A stretch of DNA of 6,885 nucleotides from Gemmatimonadales bacterium (GCA_013003805.1 JABDII010000536.1:1-6885), one strand, 5' to 3'. Positions 1 to 6,186 are shown, counted from the stretch's first letter. The notes: generated by a model from the letters alone, not told the origin. Numbers and translations are program-made.

Positions 1-29
1 CCATTCAGGCAAGTCAGGTGAAGTCATGA
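1..29 (+). CDS. rplM: Possible 3' end of rplM (ribosomal protein uL13), partial
   Basis: The frame that begins at base 3 reads I-Q-A-S-Q-V-K-S and stops at TGA 27-29, which would overlap the rpsI ATG as ATGA. uL13 often ends in a short His-Pro-x-x-Ala-Gln-like tail, and rplM directly precedes rpsI in most bacteria, so this could be its last codons. The visible peptide is far too short for homology, and another frame also stops nearby (TGA 19-21). The call rests on gene order plus the typical overlap and is weak. Confidence 0.3.
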
Positions 30-433
30 CGGCATCGGTGACTCCGGAATTCCGGTGGCAGGCGGTTGGACGGCGCAAGACGAGCGTCGCTCGGGTCTAC
101 CTGACGCCGGGGACCGGCAAGTGGGACGTCAACGGCCGAACCCTCGGTGACTATTTCCCGCGGCCGTCCTTGGTGCAACACATTCAGCAGTCCTTCGCCG
201 CGACGGACACGCTGGGCGCGTTCGACGTCAAAGCCCATGTCAAGGGCGGCGGCGCATCCGGCCAGGCGGGGGCCCTTCGGTTGGCCATCGCCCGGGCCCT
301 CTTGGAAGCGGACACGACGCACCGAGCCAAGCTGCGCGCGGCGGGGCTCTTGACGCGCGATGCGCGCATGGTGGAGCGCAAGAAGCCCGGGCGGCCGGGA
401 GCTCGGAAGCGCTTCCAGTTCTCGAAGCGGTAA
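26..433 (+). CDS. rpsI: 30S ribosomal protein S9 (uS9)
   Basis: This is the small-subunit head protein uS9, whose basic C-terminal tail reaches toward the P-site tRNA. The 135-residue product is close to the usual length of about 130. Family marks, in order, are GRRKTSVARV near residues 15-24, VNGR at 35-38, VKGGGASGQAGA at about 72-83, IARAL at 88-92, LLTRDAR at 107-113, ERKK, and the invariant C-terminal QFSKR. The ATG has a good SD, AGGTGA at 16-21, four bases upstream. The ERKKPGR...ARKRFQFSKR ending, rather than the ERKKYG...APQFSKR type of proteobacteria, resembles what I recall of Gemmatimonadota and Bacteroidota S9. The gene is followed by a 138-nt gap and rpsB. It is complete and shows nothing abnormal. 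Confidence 0.97.
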   Translation: MTASVTPEFRWQAVGRRKTSVARVYLTPGTGKWDVNGRTLGDYFPRPSLVQHIQQSFAATDTLGAFDVKAHVKGGGASGQAGALRLAIARALLEADTTHRAKLRAAGLLTRDARMVERKKPGRPGARKRFQFSKR

Positions 434-571
434 TGGCGGCGGGGCGGGTCTTCCCGTCGCGCAACAACACACACATCGCGGGATTCCGGTCGGGGTGCCC
501 TGCTGGGGTCGGATCGGCAGCTGAACGCGGTGGACGATGAACCCTACTTGAGACGGAAACGGCAGATTCGC
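434..571 (+). promoter_or_regulatory. rpsI-rpsB intergenic region, candidate rpsB (S2) mRNA leader
   Basis: This 138-nt gap is the longest non-coding segment of the window. A short hairpin can form from 443-448 with 453-458 (GGCGGG/CCCGTC, loop TCTT, one G-T pair). A second helix pairs 482-491 with 507-515 (nine pairs, one bulged T at 485, two G-T pairs) and encloses about 15 nt. Between them lies an unstructured CA-rich run (462-475). Only weak purine runs precede the rpsB ATG at 572. I see no convincing -35/-10 pair. In E. coli, S2 represses its own operon through the rpsB leader, so a similar role is possible here. That is inference from position and foldability; no known motif was recognised. 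Confidence 0.35.
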
Positions 572-1501
572 ATGGCACAACCGCAGTTGCAGGATCTCCT
601 CGAAGCCGGCGTGCATTTTGGTCACCAGACGCGTCGGTGGAATCCGAAGATGCGCCGGTTCATCTTCGCAGAACGTTCCGGCATTTACATCATCGATCTC
701 CAGAAGACCCTGCGACAGGTCAAGGCGGCGCAGGAGCTGCTCGAGAGCGTCGTCATGCGAGGTGACGGGGTGCTGTTTGTGTGCACCAAACGTCAGCTCA
801 GAGGCGTGGTGGAGTCGGTCGCTCGGGATGCAGGCGCGTATTGGGTGACCGAGCGCTGGCTCGGCGGGACGCTCACAAACTTCCAGACCATCAAGCGGCA
901 GATCCATCGCTTGCGGGTGCTGGAACAGGGGGCTGCCGAGGGTGAATTCGAGAACTACACGAAGAAAGAACGCCTCCTCTTCGAGCGAGAGAAGGTGAAG
1001 CTGAGCCGGAATCTCGAGGGCATCAAGCAGATGGGCCGGCTCCCCGGCGCGCTGTTTGTGGTCGATGCCAAGAAGGAACGGATTGCCGTCGCCGAAGCCA
1101 ACAAGCTGGGTCTTCCCGTGGTGGCCATCGTCGACACCAACGCCGACCCGGATCTGATCACCGTCCCGATCCCCGGTAATGACGACGCGATTCGCAGTGT
1201 CTCCGTGATCACGGACGCGATCGCAGGGGTCATCAAGGAGGCCCGCAGGAAGATGCCGGTGCGTGAGGCGACCGAAGACCTGGAGGCGGAGACGTACAGC
1301 ACGGACGCCGGGACCGAGGGCGATGTGGAATCGGAGCGCCGCAGGCGCCGGCCGCGCCGCAAGCGCCGGCCGAAGCCCGAGGCCATTGCCGCTCGACTGA
1401 AATCGGAGACGGAATCGGCGAGCGCAGACGCGGCCCCTTCCGCCACGCCCGAGCCGGACGCGGCTGCGCCGGCCCCTTCGGTGGCGAACTCCGAAACGTA
1501 G
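572..1501 (+). CDS. rpsB: 30S ribosomal protein S2 (uS2) with extended C-terminal tail
   Basis: uS2 binds the 30S body-head junction late in assembly and is needed for S1 docking. The product is 309 residues against 241 in E. coli. The core carries LLEAGVHFGHQTRRWNPKM (residues 9-27), the IYIIDLQKT segment (38-46), WLGGTLTNF (96-104), and a coiled-coil hairpin around 105-155. It then has LPGALFVVDAKKE (157-169) and VDTNADPDLITVPIPGNDDA (187-206). ATG 572 was chosen because the conserved start begins there. An in-frame GTG at 530 would add 14 residues without family support or a better SD. From about residue 228 the tail is non-family sequence: an acidic part, a basic patch at 256-268, then an Ala/Pro/Glu/Ser-rich end. 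The tail is probably disordered and its function is unknown. The SD at 572 is poor, which fits translational control. Confidence 0.97.
   Translation: MAQPQLQDLLEAGVHFGHQTRRWNPKMRRFIFAERSGIYIIDLQKTLRQVKAAQELLESVVMRGDGVLFVCTKRQLRGVVESVARDAGAYWVTERWLGGTLTNFQTIKRQIHRLRVLEQGAAEGEFENYTKKERLLFEREKVKLSRNLEGIKQMGRLPGALFVVDAKKERIAVAEANKLGLPVVAIVDTNADPDLITVPIPGNDDAIRSVSVITDAIAGVIKEARRKMPVREATEDLEAETYSTDAGTEGDVESERRRRRPRRKRRPKPEAIAARLKSETESASADAAPSATPEPDAAAPAPSVANSET
1337..1372 (+). repeat. 18-bp tandem duplication in rpsB tail coding sequence
   Basis: Bases 1337-1354 and 1355-1372 are two adjacent 18-base copies that differ at one position (G1344 versus A1362). The unit is in frame and each copy encodes a basic hexapeptide, RRRRRP then RRKRRP, at S2 residues 256-267. 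It makes up nearly the whole basic patch of the tail. The unit is also GC-rich and contains GGCGCCGGCC-type self-complementary sequence, which could favour slippage or folding. The repeat is seen directly; its origin by recent duplication is inferred. Confidence 0.9.
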
Positions 1502-1524
1502 GGCAGAAGGTTCATGGTAACGGA

Positions 1525-1542
1525 GCCGCCGCCGCCGCCGCC
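1525..1542 (+). repeat. (GCC)6 trinucleotide repeat in the rpsB-tsf spacer
   Basis: Six perfect GCC units occupy 1525-1542 and are followed by one more C. The last three units plus that C form the 5' arm of the hairpin described at 1535-1568. The upstream units can pair with the same 3' arm in shifted registers. It lies outside coding sequence, so changes in length would not break a protein but could change the hairpin. Confidence 0.85.
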
Positions 1543-1568
1543 CATTCGGGGCTGCGGGCGGCGGTTTT
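1535..1568 (+). terminator. Terminator-like or attenuator hairpin between rpsB and tsf
   Basis: CCGCCGCCC (1535-1543) is perfectly complementary to GGGCGGCGG (1556-1564), giving nine G-C pairs around a 12-nt loop, followed at once by TTTT (1565-1568) and then CC. This is the layout of an intrinsic terminator with a short U tract. A smaller competing hairpin can form inside it (GCCC 1540-1543 with GGGC 1549-1552, loop ATTCG). Because tsf and the rest of the operon follow only 28 nt later on the same strand and no clear promoter is visible in between, partial termination or mRNA processing is more likely than full termination. The rpsB-tsf spacer of E. coli is also reported to contain a terminator-like structure. 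Confidence 0.6.
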
Positions 1569-1595
1569 CCTATCGCAATACGACATAGAGGACCG

Positions 1596-2201
1596 ATGGC
1601 GACACAGACGATTACTGCCAAGGACATCGCCGAACTGCGCAAGCGGACCGGTGCGGGGATGATGGACTGCAAGCGCGCCCTCGAGGAGGCCAAAGGCGAC
1701 ATGGAGGCCGCGGCCGACATCCTGCGGACGAAGGGTATGGCGAAAGCGGAAAAGCGGAGCGGGCGAAGTGCCGCCGAAGGCGTCGTGGTGAGCTACATCC
1801 ACCACAATCAACAAGTGGGCGTGCTGCTGGAACTCAACTGCGAAACGGATTTCGTGGCTCGAACCGACGACTTCCGAGCGTTAGCGCGTGATTTGGCACT
1901 CCACGTTGCGTCCGCCGACCCGATCGGTGTCACGGCGGAAGACATCCCGGCCGACCTGCTCGAGCGGGAGCGGCGGATCGCCGAAGAGCAGGTGGCCGCC
2001 GAGGGCAAGCCGGATAAGATTCGCCCGAAGATCGTCGACGGCAAACTCAAGAAATTCGTGGCAGAGCGCACACTCTTGGAACAACCATTCGCGAAAGACG
2101 ACTCCAAGACCGTTGGTGAGCTGGTGAAGGCAGCCGCCGGCACCCTGGGGGAGGCGATCGCGGTCAAACGCTTCGCCCGATTCAAGGTCGGAGAGGCCTG
2201 A
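1596..2201 (+). CDS. tsf: Elongation factor Ts (short form)
   Basis: EF-Ts is the cytoplasmic nucleotide-exchange factor that releases GDP from EF-Tu. The product has 201 residues, matching the short type found in many phyla, whereas E. coli has 283 residues with a larger dimerisation domain. An N-terminal UBA-like EF-Tu-binding domain (about 5-50) shows ELRKRTGAGMMDCKRAL. The core has the diagnostic CETDFVAR (82-89), whose Asp-Phe contacts EF-Tu near the Mg site, and HVA at 103-105. Near the C-terminus are LLEQPF (160-165) and VKRFARFKVGE (190-200). The start is supported by SD AGAGGA (1587-1592). It lies 94 nt after rpsB and its TGA shares a base with the pyrH ATG (TGATG at 2199-2203). Confidence 0.97.
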   Translation: MATQTITAKDIAELRKRTGAGMMDCKRALEEAKGDMEAAADILRTKGMAKAEKRSGRSAAEGVVVSYIHHNQQVGVLLELNCETDFVARTDDFRALARDLALHVASADPIGVTAEDIPADLLERERRIAEEQVAAEGKPDKIRPKIVDGKLKKFVAERTLLEQPFAKDDSKTVGELVKAAAGTLGEAIAVKRFARFKVGEA

Positions 2202-2911
2202 TGGCGACCGCCTACCGACGCGCGCTGCTCAAGCTCTCGGGTGAGGCGCTAGCGGGAGAACGCGGAATCGGTTTGGACTTCGACGCCGTGGGCGCCCTCG
2301 CGGACGAGATCGAGCGGGTCCGCGCCATGGGCGTCGCCCTCGGTGTCGTGGTTGGTGGCGGCAACATCATCCGGGGGGTGACCGCGAGCGCGGGGGGCCT
2401 CGACCGGGTGAACGCCGACTACATGGGCATGCTCGCGACCATCATCAACGCCTTGGCCATGCAAGACACGCTGGAGAAACGAGGGGTCCACACCCGAGTC
2501 ATGACCGCGATTCGGATGGAATCCCTCGCGGAGCCCTATATCAGGCGGCGGGCCTTACGGCACCTCGAAAAGGACCGCGTGGTGCTGTTCGCAGGCGGAA
2601 CGGGGAATCCATTCTTCTCGACCGATACGGCCGCCGTCCTGCGCGCGCTGGAGATGGAAGCAGAAGTCCTCTTGAAGGCCACCAACGTCGACGGGGTGTT
2701 CACGAGCGATCCCAAGGTCAACCCGGACGCGGAGTTCCTGCCCCAGTTGTCCTTTCATGACGCGCTCGTAAATGGCTACGAAGTGATGGACGCAAATGCG
2801 TTCGGCCTGTGCAAGGCCAATCGGTTGCCGATCGCGGTGTTTAACATCAAGGAACCCGACGCCATCGTACGAACGTTGCGGGGCGAACGGGTCGGGACGC
2901 TGGTGTCATGA
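2201..2911 (+). CDS. pyrH: Uridylate kinase (UMP kinase)
   Basis: PyrH phosphorylates UMP to UDP with ATP in pyrimidine nucleotide synthesis. The bacterial enzyme is a hexamer of the amino-acid-kinase fold, typically activated by GTP and inhibited by UTP. The 236-residue length is typical. Visible motifs are KLSGEAL (11-17) at the phosphate-binding start, GGGNIIRG (52-59), DYMGMLAT (73-80), the UMP/ATP-site loop GGTGNPFFSTDTAA (132-145), and KATNVDGVFTSDP (159-171). Near the end is MDANAFGLC (196-204). The start has a strong SD, GGAGAGG at 2190-2196, four bases before the ATG, and overlaps the tsf stop by one base. Its 3' end overlaps frr as ATGA. It follows tsf in most bacteria, as here, and I see no irregularity. 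Confidence 0.97.
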   Translation: MATAYRRALLKLSGEALAGERGIGLDFDAVGALADEIERVRAMGVALGVVVGGGNIIRGVTASAGGLDRVNADYMGMLATIINALAMQDTLEKRGVHTRVMTAIRMESLAEPYIRRRALRHLEKDRVVLFAGGTGNPFFSTDTAAVLRALEMEAEVLLKATNVDGVFTSDPKVNPDAEFLPQLSFHDALVNGYEVMDANAFGLCKANRLPIAVFNIKEPDAIVRTLRGERVGTLVS

Positions 2912-3462
2912 ATACGATTCCTGAGCTCATTAAGCACGCGAAAGAATTGATGGACAAAGCGGTAGGGAACACCAAGCGTGAGCTCGCGACCATCCGGAGT
3001 AGTAAGGCAACAACTTCGCTCCTCGATTTGGTCAAAGTCGATGCCTACGGGAGTCCCATGCCACTCAACCAGGTCGCGTTGGTGGCCGCCCCGGAGGCAC
3101 GGCTCCTCACCGTCCAGCCGTTCGACAAATCGCTCGTGCCGGCTGTCGAGAAAGCCATCCGCGATTCCGATCTGGGTCTCAACCCATCCAGCCAGGGTGG
3201 GCTAGTTCGGGTCCCGCTGCCGGCCCTTTCGGAGGAGCGACGGAAAGAACTGGTTCGGCTGGTGCACAAGCTCGCCGAAGAGGGGAAGGTGGCCGTCCGG
3301 CATGCCCGGGGCGACGTGATCGGCAAGATCAAGAAGCTCGAGCATGTCTCGGAGGACGACAAGATGCGCGCCGAAAAGGACGTGCAAAAGCACACGGACG
3401 CGCACACGGAGCGGATCGATTCCCTGATTGAGGGCAAAGAAGCGGAAATCATGGAAGTGTAG
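2908..3462 (+). CDS. frr: Ribosome recycling factor
   Basis: RRF works with EF-G to split post-termination ribosomes in the cytoplasm. The 184 residues match the family (185 in E. coli). Domain I is formed by the N-terminal helix (about 1-30) plus the long helices from about 106 to the end. Domain II spans about 31-105 and contains SLLDLVKVDAYG, PLNQVA, EARLLTVQPFD, and VEKAIRDSDLGLNP (80-93). EERRKEL (109-115) and KVAVRHARGD (127-136) follow. The Arg matching E. coli R132 is present (R134) but the next Arg is Gly (G135). The usual RTGRA hinge motif reads RSSKA (30-34). Both are mild substitutions and the protein looks intact. The ATG overlaps the pyrH TGA by four bases with no clear SD, suggesting coupled translation. 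Confidence 0.97.
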   Translation: MNTIPELIKHAKELMDKAVGNTKRELATIRSSKATTSLLDLVKVDAYGSPMPLNQVALVAAPEARLLTVQPFDKSLVPAVEKAIRDSDLGLNPSSQGGLVRVPLPALSEERRKELVRLVHKLAEEGKVAVRHARGDVIGKIKKLEHVSEDDKMRAEKDVQKHTDAHTERIDSLIEGKEAEIMEV

Positions 3463-3467
3463 TGCCC

Positions 3468-4208
3468 ATGGCCCAAGACATCCTCGACCAGATTCGCCTC
3501 CACGGGGCGGTCCCGGCGCACATCGCCATCATCATGGACGGCAATGGGCGATGGGCCACCGAGCGCGCCCTCCCGCGGCCGCTGGGTCATCGCGCGGGGA
3601 TGAAGGCCGTCCGAGAAGTCGTCGAAGGCGCCCGCGAGGCAGGGATCAAAGTGCTGACCCTCTTTGCCTTCAGCCAGGAGAACTGGAAACGGCCGCCTGA
3701 CGAAATCCAGGCCCTGATGTCATTGCTCGAGCACTACATCGCGAAGGAGCTCGATGAGCTCCGGCGCAACGGAGTGCGCGTTTCGGTGTTGGGAGAGGTG
3801 GACCGTTTGAGCCCCGCCGCGCGCGCAGCGGTCGATCGGATCGTGGCCGAGACCAGCGCCGGCAGTCAGTTAGCACTCAATCTCTGCATCTCCTACGGCT
3901 CCCGAGCCGAGATCACTCGCGCCGCCAAGATCCTCGCAGAACACGTGGCCGCCGGACGGCTCGCTCCAGAGGATATTGATGAGGAACGGTTGGCGCAGGA
4001 ACTCCACACGGCGCCATGGCCCGATCCCGATCTCTTGATCCGCACGTCAGGGGAGCTGCGCCTGTCGAACTTCCTCCTGTGGCAGCTGGCCTACGCCGAG
4101 CTGTACATCACCCCGGTGCTGTGGCCGGACTTCGGCCGCCGTGACTTATTCGAAGCCATCCTCGAGTTCCAGCGACGAGATCGCCGGTTCGGTCGCGTCA
4201 CGGTTTGA
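3468..4208 (+). CDS. uppS: Undecaprenyl diphosphate synthase (cis-prenyltransferase)
   Basis: UppS condenses isopentenyl diphosphate onto farnesyl diphosphate to make C55 undecaprenyl diphosphate, the carrier lipid for peptidoglycan and other surface polymers. The 246-residue product carries HIAIIMDGNGRWA (18-30) with catalytic/Mg-binding D24, GHRAG (40-44), and FAFSQENWKRP (66-76). It also carries LNLCISYGSRAEI (137-149) and PDPDLLIRTSGELRLSNFLL (185-204). R192, R198 and E211 match E. coli R194, R200 and E213. Two motifs differ from the common form: Q70 where Thr/Ser is usual, and SYGSR where NYGGR is usual. ATG 3468 lies 5 nt after the frr stop, with GGAAG at 3453-3457. An in-frame GTG at 3462 would add two residues and is a possible alternative. 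The stop shares a base with the cdsA ATG. Confidence 0.96.
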   Translation: MAQDILDQIRLHGAVPAHIAIIMDGNGRWATERALPRPLGHRAGMKAVREVVEGAREAGIKVLTLFAFSQENWKRPPDEIQALMSLLEHYIAKELDELRRNGVRVSVLGEVDRLSPAARAAVDRIVAETSAGSQLALNLCISYGSRAEITRAAKILAEHVAAGRLAPEDIDEERLAQELHTAPWPDPDLLIRTSGELRLSNFLLWQLAYAELYITPVLWPDFGRRDLFEAILEFQRRDRRFGRVTV

Positions 4209-5074
4209 TGGATCGCAATTTCGTACAACGTGTCAGCGTTGTGGCGGTCGCCGTCCCGGTGTCCGTATTCGTGGTTTACCAAGGCGGTATGGTGCTGGCG
4301 CTCGCCTTGGCGGCCGTCGGCGCACTCGGCGCCCGGGAGGTCTTCGACTTGGCCCGAAAGGGCGGGGTAGATGCCGCCTGGGGACTGGGACTGATCGGCG
4401 CCGCGGCACCTGCACTCGTGACCTACACCGTGCTGACGGGAGGAGATCTCGGTGAAGCCGCGGCTCGTGGGTGGATCGCGCTCGCGGCGGCGTGGCTTCT
4501 CGTGCTGCTCACCTGGGTGCTGGGAACCCGCCGCCCGGACCAGAAGCCCCTGTCCGCGATCGCAACGACGCTGTTCGGAGTCGTGTACGCTGGCGCACTT
4601 CCGGCTTTTCTCTTGGCGATCCGACACCCCCACGAGGGCCCCCGGTCTTGGGCGGGGGTTGCGCTCGTTTTTTTCCCACTCGTCGTCGTGTGGGTGTGCG
4701 ACACTGCGGCCATGTTCGCCGGCCGCGCCATCGGTGGGCCGAAGCTCGCTCCCACGGTGAGTCCAGGAAAGACGCGCTCGGGGGCGATGGCCGGGGTCAT
4801 CGGTGCCGTCGCCGCCTCCCTGCTCTATGTCGCCGTTGTGCTGGAGCCTTCGGGGTTCCGTGTGCCGGTGTGGCAAGGGGTGATCTTCGGTCTGCTCTTG
4901 GGCGTCGTGGGACAGGTCGGCGACTTGGTCGAGTCACTCATGAAGCGAGAGGCCGGGGTCAAGGATTCCAGTACCCTCATTCCCGGGCACGGTGGAATGC
5001 TCGATCGGCTGGATTCGTTGTATTTTGCGCTTCCAGCGGCCACCATCCTCTATCTTGCATTTGGTATCGTGTAA
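4208..5074 (+). CDS. cdsA: Phosphatidate cytidylyltransferase (CDP-diacylglycerol synthase)
   Basis: CdsA converts phosphatidic acid and CTP to CDP-diacylglycerol, the precursor of the bacterial phospholipids, in the inner membrane. The 288-residue protein is mostly hydrophobic, with roughly eight or nine likely membrane segments (about 10-25, 27-47, 57-77, 88-106, 117-139, 148-171, 193-213, 222-240 and 271-288). The CDS signature lies at 243-269: S243, K246-R247, K252-D253, HGG at 261-263, D266-R267 and D269. Upstream are D165 in VCDTAAMFAGR and SPGKTRSG (185-192), both typical of the active site. ATG 4208 overlaps the uppS TGA by one base (TGATG). No SD is visible in the preceding 20 bases, so reinitiation after uppS is likely. 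An in-frame TTG at 4205 is not preferred. Confidence 0.96.
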   Translation: MDRNFVQRVSVVAVAVPVSVFVVYQGGMVLALALAAVGALGAREVFDLARKGGVDAAWGLGLIGAAAPALVTYTVLTGGDLGEAAARGWIALAAAWLLVLLTWVLGTRRPDQKPLSAIATTLFGVVYAGALPAFLLAIRHPHEGPRSWAGVALVFFPLVVVWVCDTAAMFAGRAIGGPKLAPTVSPGKTRSGAMAGVIGAVAASLLYVAVVLEPSGFRVPVWQGVIFGLLLGVVGQVGDLVESLMKREAGVKDSSTLIPGHGGMLDRLDSLYFALPAATILYLAFGIV

Positions 5075-6186
5075 TGCGCGGCGTTGCCATTCTTGGATCC
5101 ACCGGTTCCATCGGCCGGAGTACGCTCGAAGTGCTCCGGCGCCAGCGCGACCATTTTCGTTTGGTGGCACTGGCTGCGGGGCAGAATCGCGAGACATTGG
5201 AGGAACAGGTACGGGAGTGGCGACCGGCGTTCTCGGGCTTGGTGCTTGGCAACGGGGGGACCGGGCCCACGGGACCAGAAGTCCTGGTCGAGGCGGCCAC
5301 CCGGCCCGATGTTGACATTGTCGTCAACGCCGTCGTGGGCGCCGTTGGGCTCGACGCGACTCTCGCGGCCTTGCGGGCGGGCAAGCGAGTCGCGCTCGCC
5401 AACAAGGAAACCCTGGTCATGGCGGGCGAGCTGGTGGCACGGGCAGCGGAGCAGGGAGGAGGGGAGGTGGTGCCGGTGGACTCCGAGCACAACGCCGTGC
5501 TCCAGTGCATTACCGGACAAGAGCCTGCGCTCCGCCGCTTGATCCTCACGGCATCGGGCGGGCCGTTTCGTGAGTGGTCCGCTGACCGGCTCGCGCATGC
5601 CAGCGTCGAAGACGCCCTCCGCCACCCCACCTGGAAGATGGGGAACAAGATCACCGTCGACAGCGCGACCCTGGTCAACAAGGCATTGGAGTTGATCGAG
5701 GCGCACTATCTCTTCGGGTTGTCCTACGATGCGCTCGAGGTCGTCGTTCATCCTCAGAGTATCGTTCACGCGTTTGCCGAGTTCCAAGACGGCAGCGTCA
5801 TTGCTCAACTGGGATTCCCGTCCATGGAACTCCCGATCCTTTACGCGCTGACCCACCCGACGCGGCTGGCGGACACAGGCACGCGCCGCTTTGATCCCGT
5901 TGCCGCTGGGCCCCTCACGTTCGAACCGGTCCGCTCGGATGTTTTCGGTGCATTTCGAGCCGGTGTCGCGGCGGGACGAGCCGGCGGAACAGCTCCAGCC
6001 ATCTTCAATGCGACCAATGAGGTGGCGGTCGCTGCGTTTCTCGATAGGCGTATCGCGTTCGGTCGAATCGGCGAGCTCATCGAAGGCGTCCTGGAGGAAC
6101 ACACCGTCGTGCCCGCCGATTCCATCGAGGCCGTCCGAGCCGCGGATTCCTGGGCTCGCACCCGCGCCACCGAGGTGATGCAATGA
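5074..6186 (+). CDS. dxr: 1-deoxy-D-xylulose 5-phosphate reductoisomerase
   Basis: Dxr (IspC) rearranges and reduces DXP to MEP with NADPH, the committed step of the MEP isoprenoid pathway and the target of fosmidomycin. The product has 370 residues, slightly below the usual 380-400. The N-terminal Rossmann domain has GSTGSIG (8-14) and LANKETLVMAG (108-118). The catalytic part has PVDSEHNA (134-141) with metal ligands D136 and E138, and TASGGPF (159-165). The mobile loop with W187 lies in HPTWKMGNKI (184-193), and VNKALELIEAHYLF (201-214) supplies K203 and ligand E206. HPQSIVHAF (226-234) and NATNEVAV (312-319) follow, then a helical C-terminal domain. The ATG shares a base with the cdsA TAA (TAATG) and has no visible SD. 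Its frame is open upstream into cdsA to 4471, but homology begins at this ATG. Confidence 0.97.
   Translation: MRGVAILGSTGSIGRSTLEVLRRQRDHFRLVALAAGQNRETLEEQVREWRPAFSGLVLGNGGTGPTGPEVLVEAATRPDVDIVVNAVVGAVGLDATLAALRAGKRVALANKETLVMAGELVARAAEQGGGEVVPVDSEHNAVLQCITGQEPALRRLILTASGGPFREWSADRLAHASVEDALRHPTWKMGNKITVDSATLVNKALELIEAHYLFGLSYDALEVVVHPQSIVHAFAEFQDGSVIAQLGFPSMELPILYALTHPTRLADTGTRRFDPVAAGPLTFEPVRSDVFGAFRAGVAAGRAGGTAPAIFNATNEVAVAAFLDRRIAFGRIGELIEGVLEEHTVVPADSIEAVRAADSWARTRATEVMQ

Noticed and set aside
537..551. Tiny ORF (M-N-P-T-stop) just upstream of rpsB, preceded by a GGTGG-like sequence.
   Set aside because: It could be a leader peptide, but four codons with a weak SD are expected by chance and nothing else supports it.
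530..571. In-frame GTG that would extend S2 by 14 residues.
   Set aside because: The conserved S2 N-terminus begins at ATG 572, and the added residues have no family support or clear SD.
548..576. TTGAGA at 548-553 as a possible -35 element.
   Set aside because: At 17-bp spacing the -10 position falls on the rpsB start and does not resemble TATAAT.
14..1720. A 568-codon open frame on the minus strand opposite rpsI, rpsB and the start of tsf.
   Set aside because: It mirrors the GC-rich codon bias of three certain plus-strand genes. The translation is Arg/Pro/His-rich with no domain, and it crosses two intergenic regions.
4471..5073. In-frame upstream extension of dxr by 201 codons across cdsA.
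   Set aside because: The extension is cdsA read out of frame. Dxr homology starts exactly at ATG 5074, and the Rossmann GSTGSIG motif follows at the usual distance.
5050..6183. A 377-codon open frame on the minus strand almost exactly opposite dxr.
   Set aside because: Antisense shadow of a clear dxr gene; its translation has no recognisable motif and no SD or promoter supports it.
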